Of a stretch of 34,945 bases of DNA, positions 23,862-31,479 are shown piece by piece (positions within the stretch are counted from its first letter, which is position 1; every line of letters begins with the position of its first letter). The notes below the pieces were generated by a model that searched no databases, was not told where the DNA came from, and saw only the letters and a list, made by a program, of their open reading frames with translations. The stretch is from contig CAZZCN010000028.1 in NCBI GenBank assembly GCA_964652975.1, positions 1 through 34,945 of the forward strand. The letters run 5' to 3'. This DNA is from CAZZCN01 sp964652975. Its GTDB lineage: Bacteria; Bacillota; Clostridia; Saccharofermentanales; UBA5734. A program made the position numbers and the translations under genes.

Positions 23862-23887
23862 TAAGAATCAGAAGAGGAATAACTAAG

Positions 23888-24823
23888 ATGATTGACAACC
23901 AATATTTTACAGATGAAGAAGAGAAACTCGTAACCGAGATAATGGAGCTTAAAAGACAGAAGAACGCCGTAATTATCGCACACCTTTATCAGTGGCCACA
24001 GATACAGGAGATAGCCGATTTTGTTGGCGACTCGCTGGAACTGAGCCGTAAGGCAAAAGCAACAGATGTGGATGTAATAGTTTTTTGCGGAGTTTACTTC
24101 ATGGCGGAGACCGCCAAGATTTTAAACCCAGGCAAGACTGTACTTTTACCCGAAATCCATGCAGGCTGCCCGATGGCGGATATGATAACACCGGAAAATG
24201 TCAAGGATTTGCGTAGACTCCATCCGCAAGCCGCAGTAGTGTGCTATGTTAATTCGAGCGCGGAAGTCAAAGCGGAATGTGATATCTGCTGTACATCATC
24301 CAACGCAGTTAAAGTTGTGCAATCATTGGAGGAGCAAGAGATAATTTTCGTACCGGACCAGAATCTTGGGGATTATGTATCGAAATTCGTACCCGAGAAG
24401 AAATTCATTTTTGCAAACGGATTCTGCCCAACGCATCACAAGATAACAGCGGTTGATGTTGAGAAGGCACGGCAGGCCAAGCCCGGAGTTCCTGTGCTTG
24501 TGCACCCGGAATGCAAGCCGGAAGTCGTGTCCGCTGCAGACTATGTGGGCAGCACTGCCCAGATAATCGATTATGTTGCGAATTCCAACGAGGATGTTTT
24601 CATAATAGGAACCGAGGTCGGAATAATTCATGCTTTACAGAAGAGGTGTCCTGGTAAGAAATTTTATTCTCTTCATGCCGCCATGGTGTGCCCCAACATG
24701 AAAAAGACGACGCTTTTGAGCGTGCGGGATTCTTTAGCGAAAATGCAGTATAATATCGAAGTAGACAAAAATATAAGCGACAAGGCATTTAAAAGTCTGG
24801 ACAGAATGCTTCAAATAGTCTGA
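23888..24823 (+). CDS. nadA: Quinolinate synthase NadA
   Basis: Condenses iminoaspartate (from NadB) with dihydroxyacetone phosphate to quinolinate, the second step of de novo NAD synthesis. It is a cytosolic 4Fe-4S enzyme of 311 aa. The three cluster cysteines are identifiable by motif and spacing: Cys94 (HAGCPMADM), Cys180 (GFCPTHH) and Cys268 (MVCPNMKKT), 86 and 88 residues apart, as in the short-type NadA. Further family motifs are AHLYQWPQIQEIADFVGDS and VVCYVNSSAEVKAECDICCT. A GAGG about 10 nt upstream supports the ATG at 23888. It is first in the order nadA-nadB-nadC; the heptanucleotide array lies directly upstream. Confidence 0.97.
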   Translation: MIDNQYFTDEEEKLVTEIMELKRQKNAVIIAHLYQWPQIQEIADFVGDSLELSRKAKATDVDVIVFCGVYFMAETAKILNPGKTVLLPEIHAGCPMADMITPENVKDLRRLHPQAAVVCYVNSSAEVKAECDICCTSSNAVKVVQSLEEQEIIFVPDQNLGDYVSKFVPEKKFIFANGFCPTHHKITAVDVEKARQAKPGVPVLVHPECKPEVVSAADYVGSTAQIIDYVANSNEDVFIIGTEVGIIHALQKRCPGKKFYSLHAAMVCPNMKKTTLLSVRDSLAKMQYNIEVDKNISDKAFKSLDRMLQIV

Positions 24824-24991
24824 TGAATTGATTTTTTGAGATGTGCATTTTTATTTTTTACAATGTATGAGAGATGCAAATCCAGGTCAGACGGATCTGA
24901 CATAGAGTAAAAAGTCAGCTACGCTAAAAAGATAAAAGTCCAATATATAAATAGAAAAATAAACAGGAAGATGAATAAGGTGGTTTTAGAA

Positions 24992-26740
24992 ATGAAGAGA
25001 ATAGTACTGGATAATACTGACAATTCCACACGAATTAAGACCGATGTAGTAATAATTGGATGCGGAGTGGCAGGCCTGTATGCTGCATTGAACCTGAATC
25101 CTAAAATCAGATGCCTGCTGCTTAACAAATCTGGAATCAAACACAGCAACTCCATGTATGCACAGGGAGGAATCGCTGCAGTAATTGAGCCATACGTAAA
25201 TGGTGATAATCCAAAATTGCATATTGAAGACACCTTAGTGGCAGGTGCCGGCCTTTGTGATAAAACCGCTGTAAATGTCCTGGTTAAAGAAGCATGGAAA
25301 AATATTCAGAAAATCGTAAGCTATGATGTACCTTTTGACAAGAATGGCGATGAATTTCTTTTGACACGCGAAGGAGGACACTGCAAAAATAGAATACTTC
25401 ATTGCGGCGGTGATGCAACAGGCCTTCACCTGACAGAAACCCTTTACGAGCAAGTATTGAAACGTAAAAATATAACTGTAATGGAAAATGTTTTTTTTAC
25501 AGATATCATCGTAAAAGACAATAAAGCCTACGGAATAATGATTCTTGACGAAAACGAAAAACCCGCTCTTATAACCGCATCAAAGGTTGTTATCGCATCT
25601 GGCGGAGTCGGCAGGGTGTTTAGAAACAGCACAAATGCAATATGCGCATCAGGTGACGGTATTGCCGCTGCAAGAAGAGCAAATGCCAAGCTAGCCGACA
25701 TGGAATTCATACAGTTTCATCCTACGGCATTGATTCACCCAAGCGAGACCGGACGTTTTTTCCTTATATCCGAAGCGCTTCGCGGAGAAGGCGGAGTGCT
25801 GCGTAACAGACGATGGGAGACCTTCATGCAGAATGTCCACCTACTCGCTGATCTGGCGCCAAGGGACATAGTAACCCGTGCAATAATCACCGAAATGAAA
25901 AAGAACGACATCCCCAATGTCTACCTTGATATCACTACGAAATCAAGAAGTTTCCTGAGTGCAAGATTTCCGACAATTTATCAGGAATGTATGAAGAGAG
26001 GAATTGACATAGCGAAGAACTGGATTCCAGTAATGCCCGTCCAGCATTATTTCATGGGCGGAATCAAAACTGATATCAACGCCGCCACATCTATCGAGAA
26101 CCTTTATGCATGCGGTGAAGTCGCACGCACTGGAGTTCATGGAGCCAACCGTCTTGCAAGCAATTCACTGCTCGAATGTCTGGTCTTTGCAGGAAGGTGC
26201 TCCGACCAGATCAACCAGATTTACGAAAACAAGGAACTTCACAGTTCGACCGAGAAAATATTCAAGGGAGCCATTGAAGCGACATTTTACACAGGTGCGA
26301 CGGTTAAATCATCCAAATCGACTATAGAAGGTATAAACATCTTGAATGATTCCAACGTAAACACACCGGCAGGTAAAACTTTAAACAAATCTATCGATGC
26401 CAAGACAAATGGTAGAAACAACTCAAACTCCGTCGGAACATCCGGTGAAAACCTTAATGAATATGATTTAATCGATTTTGACTCGTATTCAAGCGAAATC
26501 AGATTTCTTACTACACAAAAGTGCGGTATTATTCGAAATGAGATTGAGCTTAAGGAAGCTAAAACAAGAATGTCTGAGATCATAGAGATACTTAACAACA
26601 CATTGATATACAACAAAAAGGGTGTAGAGACTTATAATCAGGCAATTGTTGCAATGGAGATAATAAAGGCGGCTATCAAACGCAAGAAGAGTGTCGGTGC
26701 ACATTTCAGAAGCGACGATATCAACTTAACCGGGAAATAG
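24992..26740 (+). CDS. nadB: L-aspartate oxidase NadB
   Basis: A flavoenzyme that oxidises L-aspartate to iminoaspartate for NadA. The FAD-binding motif is DVVIIGCGVAGLYAAL near the N-terminus. Family signatures follow: SMYAQGGIAAVI, EGGHCKNRILHCGGDATG, EFIQFHPTAL, SEALRGEGGVLRN, MPVQHYFMGGIKTDI and ACGEVARTGVHGANRLASNS. The C-terminal helical domain begins around RFLTTQKCGIIRNEIELKEA. Between the FAD domain and that helical domain lies a Ser/Asn/Thr-rich stretch of about 60 residues (roughly nt 26290-26475) not usual in NadB; this explains the length of 582 aa versus about 520-540. The ATG at 24992 has AAGGTGG 8 nt upstream and is preferred over the ATG at 24971, whose AGGAAG is too close. 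Confidence 0.95.
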   Translation: MKRIVLDNTDNSTRIKTDVVIIGCGVAGLYAALNLNPKIRCLLLNKSGIKHSNSMYAQGGIAAVIEPYVNGDNPKLHIEDTLVAGAGLCDKTAVNVLVKEAWKNIQKIVSYDVPFDKNGDEFLLTREGGHCKNRILHCGGDATGLHLTETLYEQVLKRKNITVMENVFFTDIIVKDNKAYGIMILDENEKPALITASKVVIASGGVGRVFRNSTNAICASGDGIAAARRANAKLADMEFIQFHPTALIHPSETGRFFLISEALRGEGGVLRNRRWETFMQNVHLLADLAPRDIVTRAIITEMKKNDIPNVYLDITTKSRSFLSARFPTIYQECMKRGIDIAKNWIPVMPVQHYFMGGIKTDINAATSIENLYACGEVARTGVHGANRLASNSLLECLVFAGRCSDQINQIYENKELHSSTEKIFKGAIEATFYTGATVKSSKSTIEGINILNDSNVNTPAGKTLNKSIDAKTNGRNNSNSVGTSGENLNEYDLIDFDSYSSEIRFLTTQKCGIIRNEIELKEAKTRMSEIIEILNNTLIYNKKGVETYNQAIVAMEIIKAAIKRKKSVGAHFRSDDINLTGK

Positions 26741-26757
26741 CAAGAGAGGACAATATT

Positions 26758-27591
26758 ATGTTGGATTTGAGTATTGATGAGACAATCAAAATGGCTTTGC
26801 AAGAGGATATTGGCAAGGGTGATGTTACTACCATGTCAACTGTATCACCCCAGAAATCCATTCATGGAATTTTTATCGCCAAGGAAGACGGAGTAATCTA
26901 TGGTATAGAACTGGTAAAAAGGATATTCGAAATCCTTGACTTCAATGTAAAATTCACTCCGCATTTTCATGATGGAGATTTTGTAAAAACAGGAGACAAC
27001 ATAGCAGGCATATCCGGAAATGCAAGAAGTATATTGACAGGTGAGAGGGTGTCGCTTAATTTTTTACAAAGACTTTCTGGAATAGCGACCGCAACTCAGA
27101 AGGCAGTTGCACAAATTGAAGGAACAGATGCGGTAATTGCAGATACACGTAAAACCACACCAGGACTGCGTTCTCTTGAGAAGCAGGCGGTTGCAGCAGG
27201 TGGAGGATCAAATCATAGATTCAATCTTGCAGACGGCGTCCTAATAAAGGACAACCACATAGTAGCCGCAGGAGGGATAACCAATGCTGTTGCCATGGCC
27301 AAAAAGGCAGCGCCACATACACTTAAAATTGAAGTGGAAGTTGAAAACTTTGAACAGATACAAGAGGCGCTCGAGAGTGGCGCAGATATTATAATGCTTG
27401 ATAACATGAGCATTGATGACATGGCAAAGGCTGTTAAGATAATCGACAAGCGAGCACTTGTTGAAGCATCCGGCAACATGGGTGATCAGGATTTGCTCTC
27501 GGTGGCTAAGACAGGTATTGACATCATATCAATAGGAGCACTTACCCACACAGTCAGATCCATGGATATCAGCCTGAGATTTCACGAATAA
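26758..27591 (+). CDS. nadC: Nicotinate-nucleotide pyrophosphorylase NadC
   Basis: Converts quinolinate and PRPP to nicotinate mononucleotide, CO2 and pyrophosphate, completing the pathway started by NadB and NadA. The 277-aa protein is complete. Signatures: ALQEDIGKGDVTTMST near the N-terminus, ERVSLNFLQRLSGIATAT, DTRKTTPGLRSLEKQAVAAG, GSNHRFNLADGVLIKDNH, KIEVEVENFEQIQEALESGA, IMLDNMS and VEASGNM. The ATG follows AGAGAGGACAATATT, 17 nt after the nadB stop, so nadB and nadC are one operon. A hairpin and a set of tandem palindromic repeats follow. Confidence 0.97.
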   Translation: MLDLSIDETIKMALQEDIGKGDVTTMSTVSPQKSIHGIFIAKEDGVIYGIELVKRIFEILDFNVKFTPHFHDGDFVKTGDNIAGISGNARSILTGERVSLNFLQRLSGIATATQKAVAQIEGTDAVIADTRKTTPGLRSLEKQAVAAGGGSNHRFNLADGVLIKDNHIVAAGGITNAVAMAKKAAPHTLKIEVEVENFEQIQEALESGADIIMLDNMSIDDMAKAVKIIDKRALVEASGNMGDQDLLSVAKTGIDIISIGALTHTVRSMDISLRFHE

Positions 27592-27593
27592 AA

Positions 27594-27615
27594 AGCCAAA
27601 CCATTAGGTTTGGCT
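27594..27615 (+). terminator. Hairpin after nadC (terminator-like)
   Basis: AGCCAAACC (27594-27602), ATTA loop, GGTTTGGCT (27607-27615): a perfect 9-bp stem two bases after the nadC stop codon. No T-run follows, so termination would be weak or depend on the following repeats. Confidence 0.55.
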
Positions 27616-27729
27616 CTATGGAAGATTTGCTTAGGCAAATCTTCTTAACGTCTTCATAAGCTTTGCCTCTATTGAAGATTTGCTTAGGCAAATCTTCTTA
27701 ACGTCTTCATAAGGTTTGGCTCTATGGAA
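27609..27729 (+). repeat. Tandem 53-nt hairpin repeats
   Basis: Two units of 53 nt (27609-27661 and 27662-27714) plus a 15-nt third start. Each unit carries a perfect 10-bp stem, GAAGATTTGC-TTAG-GCAAATCTTC (27621-27644 and 27674-27697). The units differ at only a few positions. A further GGCAAATCTTCTTA at about 27796 may be a decayed unit. Confidence 0.92.
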
Positions 27730-27978
27730 AAAGTGATAAGACAAGTATCATCTCTCTATGGTAAATCTGTTAAGAGAGAATTTCTGGCTCAACGGCAAAT
27801 CTTCTTATACTATAAAATAATGCAATTTAAAAGAAAGGTGGTTTTGATTTTTTCGAAACTGCCTTTTACAATAATAAGCAGTATAAAAAAACGTTTGTCG
27901 TGGAAAAATATATTACCATATAATTGACTAAAAAAATAAAAAGTGGTAAAATAAAATCAAAAAGAAGAGTGTGTGATT
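27730..27978. other. Spacer before the ImmA/IrrE gene
   Basis: A 67-codon basic frame (27724-27927) starts inside the repeat array, lacks a ribosome binding site and a family, and is probably not a gene. The sequence is otherwise AT-rich with no other feature I can support. Confidence 0.5.
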
Positions 27979-29109
27979 ATGAAAATTTCAGAGATAATCG
28001 GTAAGAATATTGAAACTTTAATGATAAATCAAAATATTTCATTCAGGCAAATGGCAGAGATTATCAATGTTACTCACCCTACTGTAAGCAAGTATACAAA
28101 GGGAGAACAAGCAATAGACAGTGATAAGCTTTCTATTATTGCGTCTTTCTTTAAGAAGCCTTTTGACTATTTCTTCTCTGAAGAACATGATGAAATTGGT
28201 TTGCTTTTTAGAGCCGATAAACCAGATGAAGCAATTTGCGAATATGATATTGAACTGATAAAGACTAAATTTAATCAATATATTGATGTTGTAGGAAAAT
28301 CAAGATTTAACTTTATACCTCAAAAATACAATTTTACAATTAACTCGAAAAAACTTAATGAGGAATATGAATCCTTTCTTGAGAAAGTAGCCTTTGAACA
28401 AAGAAAATATTTTAATATCGAAAATATGATTCCAGAAAACTATTTTTCTGTGGTAGAAGAAAAAGGTATAAACGTTATTTCAGCTAAATTTACTAATAAT
28501 TCATTTTTTGGAGCATCATCATTTTCTGAAAACTATGGAAGTTTTATTTTCATAAATTCATCTGCTAAAATTACTGAAGAAAGACAGATTTTCACATTGT
28601 TCCATGAGCATGGACACCTGCTGTTTCATCAAGGCGACTATAAGCAATCTGATTACAATCCTTACTATGGTGGTGAAGGAGATATTAAAGAGAAAATTGT
28701 TAACAGTTATGCAGGCTATTTTTTATTGCCGCGTCATCTTGTCAAAGAATATATCGATGCACGAAATAAAAATGTCGACATCATGGCAATGAAACAATAT
28801 TTCAAAGTTAGTATACAAACTCTTTATATGGCACTGCGTAAATACAATTTTATCAACCAAAAGCAATATGACATTTTTTGGAACAAGGTAAACTTAAATG
28901 ACTGGAAGAAAAAGGAACCCAATCCGATTGATCTTACCGGATTTATAGATAAAAATTTTAAATTAACTTCGAATTTGAAGAAACTATACAATAATGATGA
29001 AATAAGCTCAAATAAAGTAGCTCAAGTTCTTGATATTGATTTGCTGGAAGCAAGAAAACTTTTCAAGAAATGGAGCGAGGTGGATGAGCAATACGAACAT
29101 CTTTCTTAG
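27979..29109 (+). CDS. XRE-ImmA/IrrE (M78) regulator-protease
   Basis: A two-domain protein of about 376 aa. The N-terminal XRE helix-turn-helix (residues ~10-62) reads FRQMAEIINVTHPTVSKYTK. The C-terminal zinc metallopeptidase domain of the ImmA/IrrE (COG2856/M78) family has FTLFHEHGHLLFHQGDY, with the HExxH motif as HEHGH at residues ~209-213. Proteins of this fusion are known as regulators and as the antitoxin half of predicted toxin-antitoxin pairs. The stop overlaps the start of the following PIN-domain frame by 26 nt, the coupling expected for such a pair. GTG 27973 is possible; ATG 27979 is preferred. The protein is intact, although its PIN partner has been split by an IS element. Confidence 0.92.
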   Translation: MKISEIIGKNIETLMINQNISFRQMAEIINVTHPTVSKYTKGEQAIDSDKLSIIASFFKKPFDYFFSEEHDEIGLLFRADKPDEAICEYDIELIKTKFNQYIDVVGKSRFNFIPQKYNFTINSKKLNEEYESFLEKVAFEQRKYFNIENMIPENYFSVVEEKGINVISAKFTNNSFFGASSFSENYGSFIFINSSAKITEERQIFTLFHEHGHLLFHQGDYKQSDYNPYYGGEGDIKEKIVNSYAGYFLLPRHLVKEYIDARNKNVDIMAMKQYFKVSIQTLYMALRKYNFINQKQYDIFWNKVNLNDWKKKEPNPIDLTGFIDKNFKLTSNLKKLYNNDEISSNKVAQVLDIDLLEARKLFKKWSEVDEQYEHLS

Positions 29110-29407
29110 GGAGTCAGCAGTAGTTGATAATAATATTCTTGTCGATTTGTACGAATTGAAGAGATTGGATATTTTGTATGCATCATTTGATGAGGTTTCA
29201 ATTCCGAGATTAATTTATGATGAAGAATTACCCGAATTAATCAAAACCGAAATCGCAGCATATAAATTTATATTAAGCGATATTGATAGTGAGGGGGGTT
29301 ATTCAATCTATTACGATTTGACAGAAGATTATCGTTTTAGGAATTTCACCGGGAATCCTCACTATTTCAATGGAGAGATGAGAGGTGATTTTCGTATGGA
29401 TTATTGA
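29084..29407 (+). pseudogene. PIN-domain toxin gene truncated by IS insertion
   Basis: From the ATG at 29084 (GGAGCGAGG just upstream) the frame encodes AVVDNNILVDLYELKRLDIL and IPRLIYDEELPELIKTEI, matching the N-terminal half of a PIN nuclease with its first acidic residue (VVDNN). The authentic sequence ends at 29349 in RFRNFT; from 29350 the frame runs into the IS element and stops at 29407. Joining 29349 to 31259 restores the reading RFRNF-T-VYERIAI, similar to the conserved 'RFKNLSxYDRICIS' of such PIN proteins, after which the distal part is decayed (stop at about 31283). The second half with the remaining catalytic Asp is therefore lost, so the toxin should be inactive. Confidence 0.8.
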
Positions 29408-29451
29408 GGCATTTTTGTTACTATAAGTATATGCTAAATGTATACTATATA

Positions 29452-29480
29452 TTGATTATTATCATGAATAATGGTATACT
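29452..29480 (+). promoter_or_regulatory. tnpA promoter, apparently leaderless
   Basis: TTGATT (29452-29457), 17 nt, TATACT (29475-29480). The ATG follows only 6 nt after the -10 and has no ribosome binding site, so the mRNA would start at or next to the start codon, which would keep transposase levels low. Confidence 0.6.
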
Positions 29481-29486
29481 ATACGC

Positions 29487-29912
29487 ATGGATAAATGTGC
29501 TGATAATAAATCAAATTTAACACATGCAAGAACCTGTGTTTATAATGTAAACTATCATGTTGTATGGTCTGTTAAATATAGACATTCCGTTTTGACAGGG
29601 TGTATAGAAGAACGATTAAAAGAAATTCTTTATGAAATAGCACAAGATAAGGATTTTATTATACAAGCTATGGAAGTTATGCCAGACCATGTACATTTGT
29701 TTGTATCTGCACACCCGAAGATTTCACCTTCGTATATAGTGAAAATGTCAAAAGGTATCAGCGGAAGACTATTGTTAATGGAGTTTTCGCAGTTAAAGAA
29801 AAGTCTTTGGAAAGGACACCTGTGGAACTCTTCCTTTTATATTGAAACAGTAGGATCAACCTCAGAGGAAGCGATAAGAAAATATATTGATAATCAAAAA
29901 ACCAGGGGGTAG
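29487..29912 (+). CDS. tnpA: IS200/IS605 transposase TnpA (Y1 HUH)
   Basis: A single-strand transposase of 141 aa that cuts and joins the element ends through a tyrosine. The HUH motif is in VMPDHVHLFV (about residues 64-73), and the catalytic Tyr is in RKYIDNQ near the C-terminus (about 132-138) with the accompanying Gln. The family N-terminus NVNYHVVWSVKYRHSVLTG and KGHLWNSSFYIETVG are typical. The frame is intact and of normal length, so the transposase may be active. It has no ribosome binding site. tnpB begins 7 nt after its stop. Confidence 0.95.
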   Translation: MDKCADNKSNLTHARTCVYNVNYHVVWSVKYRHSVLTGCIEERLKEILYEIAQDKDFIIQAMEVMPDHVHLFVSAHPKISPSYIVKMSKGISGRLLLMEFSQLKKSLWKGHLWNSSFYIETVGSTSEEAIRKYIDNQKTRG

Positions 29913-29918
29913 AAAGAG

Positions 29919-31253
29919 TTGAAATTGCAATCAGAGAAGCAACAAAAGACAATGAAAGCAATTTATTACGAAATTAAACCTTCAAAAGCACAGTCTGCTG
30001 TTCTTTCATGTCTGACATATTCAGCTTCGAAACTCTGGAACGTAGCCAACTACGAGCGCAGAAACTGGGACAAGGAAAGTGGCGAATAATATCCAAACTG
30101 GTATGTGCAGAAGAAAAAGTTGAAGAGTCATTTCTGGTATAAAAATCTACCGTCACAATCCGCACAGGAAGTTTTGAAACAACTAAGCGAAGCCTGGGAT
30201 TCTTTTTATAAACTCCAAAAGACCGGGGGTGTCAAAAATGCAAGACCGCCACGATTCAAAGACGGGAGTTTCAATATACGGTTCCTTAATAACGGATTTG
30301 TTATGGGCGGTGATTCAATAAGGCTGTCTATTCCAAAGCAACTTAAAACATATCTTTTCGAAAAGTATGGGAGTGATAATAAATTTCTATACATCCCCAT
30401 CCCTAAGAACTACCAAAACATTTCTGGCAACCCGAAGATGGTGGAGATATCTTCTATTGGGAACGGAAAATACAAGGTGTATATAATAGTGGAGGAAGAA
30501 AAAGAAAAAATCAAACCTGCAGACAGAGAAGTTTACATGAGTATTGACCAGGGAATAAACAACCTGGCTACCTGTTATATCTCAACCGGAGAGACATTTA
30601 TAATATCAGGCAGACAGCTTCTTAGTATTGAACGATATTTCAGCAAAGAAACCGGGTATTATCAATCCATTTCCGATGCTAAACAAAGTGCGGACGGAGT
30701 AGAATATCCTAAGAAGTCTAAACGGGTTTTACAACTTTATTCAAAGCGGAGAAAACAAATACATCATTTACTCCATAGTGCCACAAAAGCCATTGCAGAT
30801 ATTGCAAAGGAAAAAGGTGTTACGAAAGTTATTGTTGGGGATATAACAAATATACGCGAAGATAAAGATCATGGACGGGTCAACAATCAAAAGTTACATA
30901 AATGGCCATTCAAGAAATTTCTGACTTTATTGGTCTATAAACTAAATAATCAGGGAATAGCGACACAAGTTCAGGAAGAAAGCTATTCAAGCCAATGCAG
31001 TCCTTATTCTCAGGAAGTATCTAAAGCGTATGCACAAAAAGAAAATCGAAAGTTCAGGGGGTTGTATAAGATCGAAAACCGCATTTACAATGCGGATTGT
31101 GTGGGGGCATTTAACATAATGCGAAAGTATCTGTGCAGGACGGATGAAAATATCCGGCCAGCAGTAGTGGGCTTGGACAGTCCTAAGATGTACCGGTGGG
31201 ACGGTTACCGTTTCTCCGCGAATCCGAAGCTCGTCATTTCAATGGCGATGTAG
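29919..31253 (+). pseudogene. tnpB: TnpB (IS605 OrfB) with an in-frame stop
   Basis: TnpB proteins are RNA-guided DNA nucleases related to Cas12. Translation should start at TTG 29919, 9 nt after GGGGG, and reads KAIYYEIKPSKAQSAVLSCL and KLWNVANYERRNWDKESGE, then TAA at 30087-30089; the same frame continues YPNWYVQKKKLKSHFWYKN to TAG 31251-31253. A single nonsense codon therefore splits a gene of about 444 codons; an internal GTG at 30105 leaves 382 codons. The RuvC-like parts are YMSIDQGINNLATC (first Asp), VIVGDITNIRED, and NADCVGAFNIMRKYL (last Asp). The usual four-Cys zinc ribbon is not visible (SYSSQCSPYSQEV has one Cys). The Glu normally in the second motif is not at the usual place; the Glu of IRED may substitute. 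The nuclease is probably inactive unless the stop is an assembly error. Confidence 0.88.
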
Positions 31254-31274
31254 TTCACAGTGTATGAAAGAATA
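31100..31274 (+). ncRNA. Candidate TnpB guide RNA (omega/reRNA) with guide
   Basis: In IS605 elements the guide RNA is encoded by the 3' end of tnpB and the right end, and its guide is the flanking DNA. Here the scaffold would span roughly 31100-31258, including the right-end hairpin, and the guide would begin at 31259 (AGTGTATGAAAGAATA), which is the PIN-gene side of the insertion site. The 5' end is a guess. TTCAC on the left flank would be the TAM. Confidence 0.45.
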
Positions 31275-31341
31275 GCAATACCATAGAGATGCAATTGATT
31301 GTTGCCTGATTTTGTAGTATTCTAAACAGAAATTAGCATTA

Positions 31342-31370
31342 TTGACTTAGCGAGGTTTGCTTGGTAATAA
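31342..31370 (+). promoter_or_regulatory. Possible promoter of the threonine-aldolase-type gene
   Basis: TTGACT (31342-31347), 17 nt, TAATAA (31365-31370), about 110 nt before the start codon. The -35 is good and the -10 moderate. The segment 31259-31341 is the decayed tail of the split PIN gene. Confidence 0.5.
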
Positions 31371-31479
31371 AATGACGGACAGTTAAACTTAAAAGAAGTA
31401 GATATAACCAATATAGTTGGTGTGAGTATTTCACAGTTGAGACTTGTTATAGTGCAAATTGGTAAGGAGAGTTATATTT

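Larger units (their letters stand above)
29350..31258 (+). mobile_element. IS200/IS605-family insertion sequence
   Basis: A 1909-nt element with a Y1 transposase gene (tnpA) and a tnpB gene. It is flanked on the left by TTCAC (29345-29349) and ends on the right with TTCAC (31254-31258). It has no terminal inverted repeats and no target duplication, but subterminal hairpins at both ends: left CTC-A-CTAT-TTCA-ATGG-A-GAG (29358-29377) and right TCGTCAT-TTCA-ATGGCGA (31231-31248), sharing the loop TTCA. Removing it rejoins a PIN gene in frame. The exact ends are inferred from this reconstruction. Confidence 0.88.

Noticed and set aside
27609..27729. CRISPR repeats with dyad symmetry
   Set aside because: The 53-nt units are near-identical along their full length, so there are no unique spacers, and no cas genes are present.
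27724..27927. 67-codon basic ORF after nadC
   Set aside because: It begins inside the repeat array, lacks a ribosome binding site and has no recognisable family; the composition fits AT-rich spacer.
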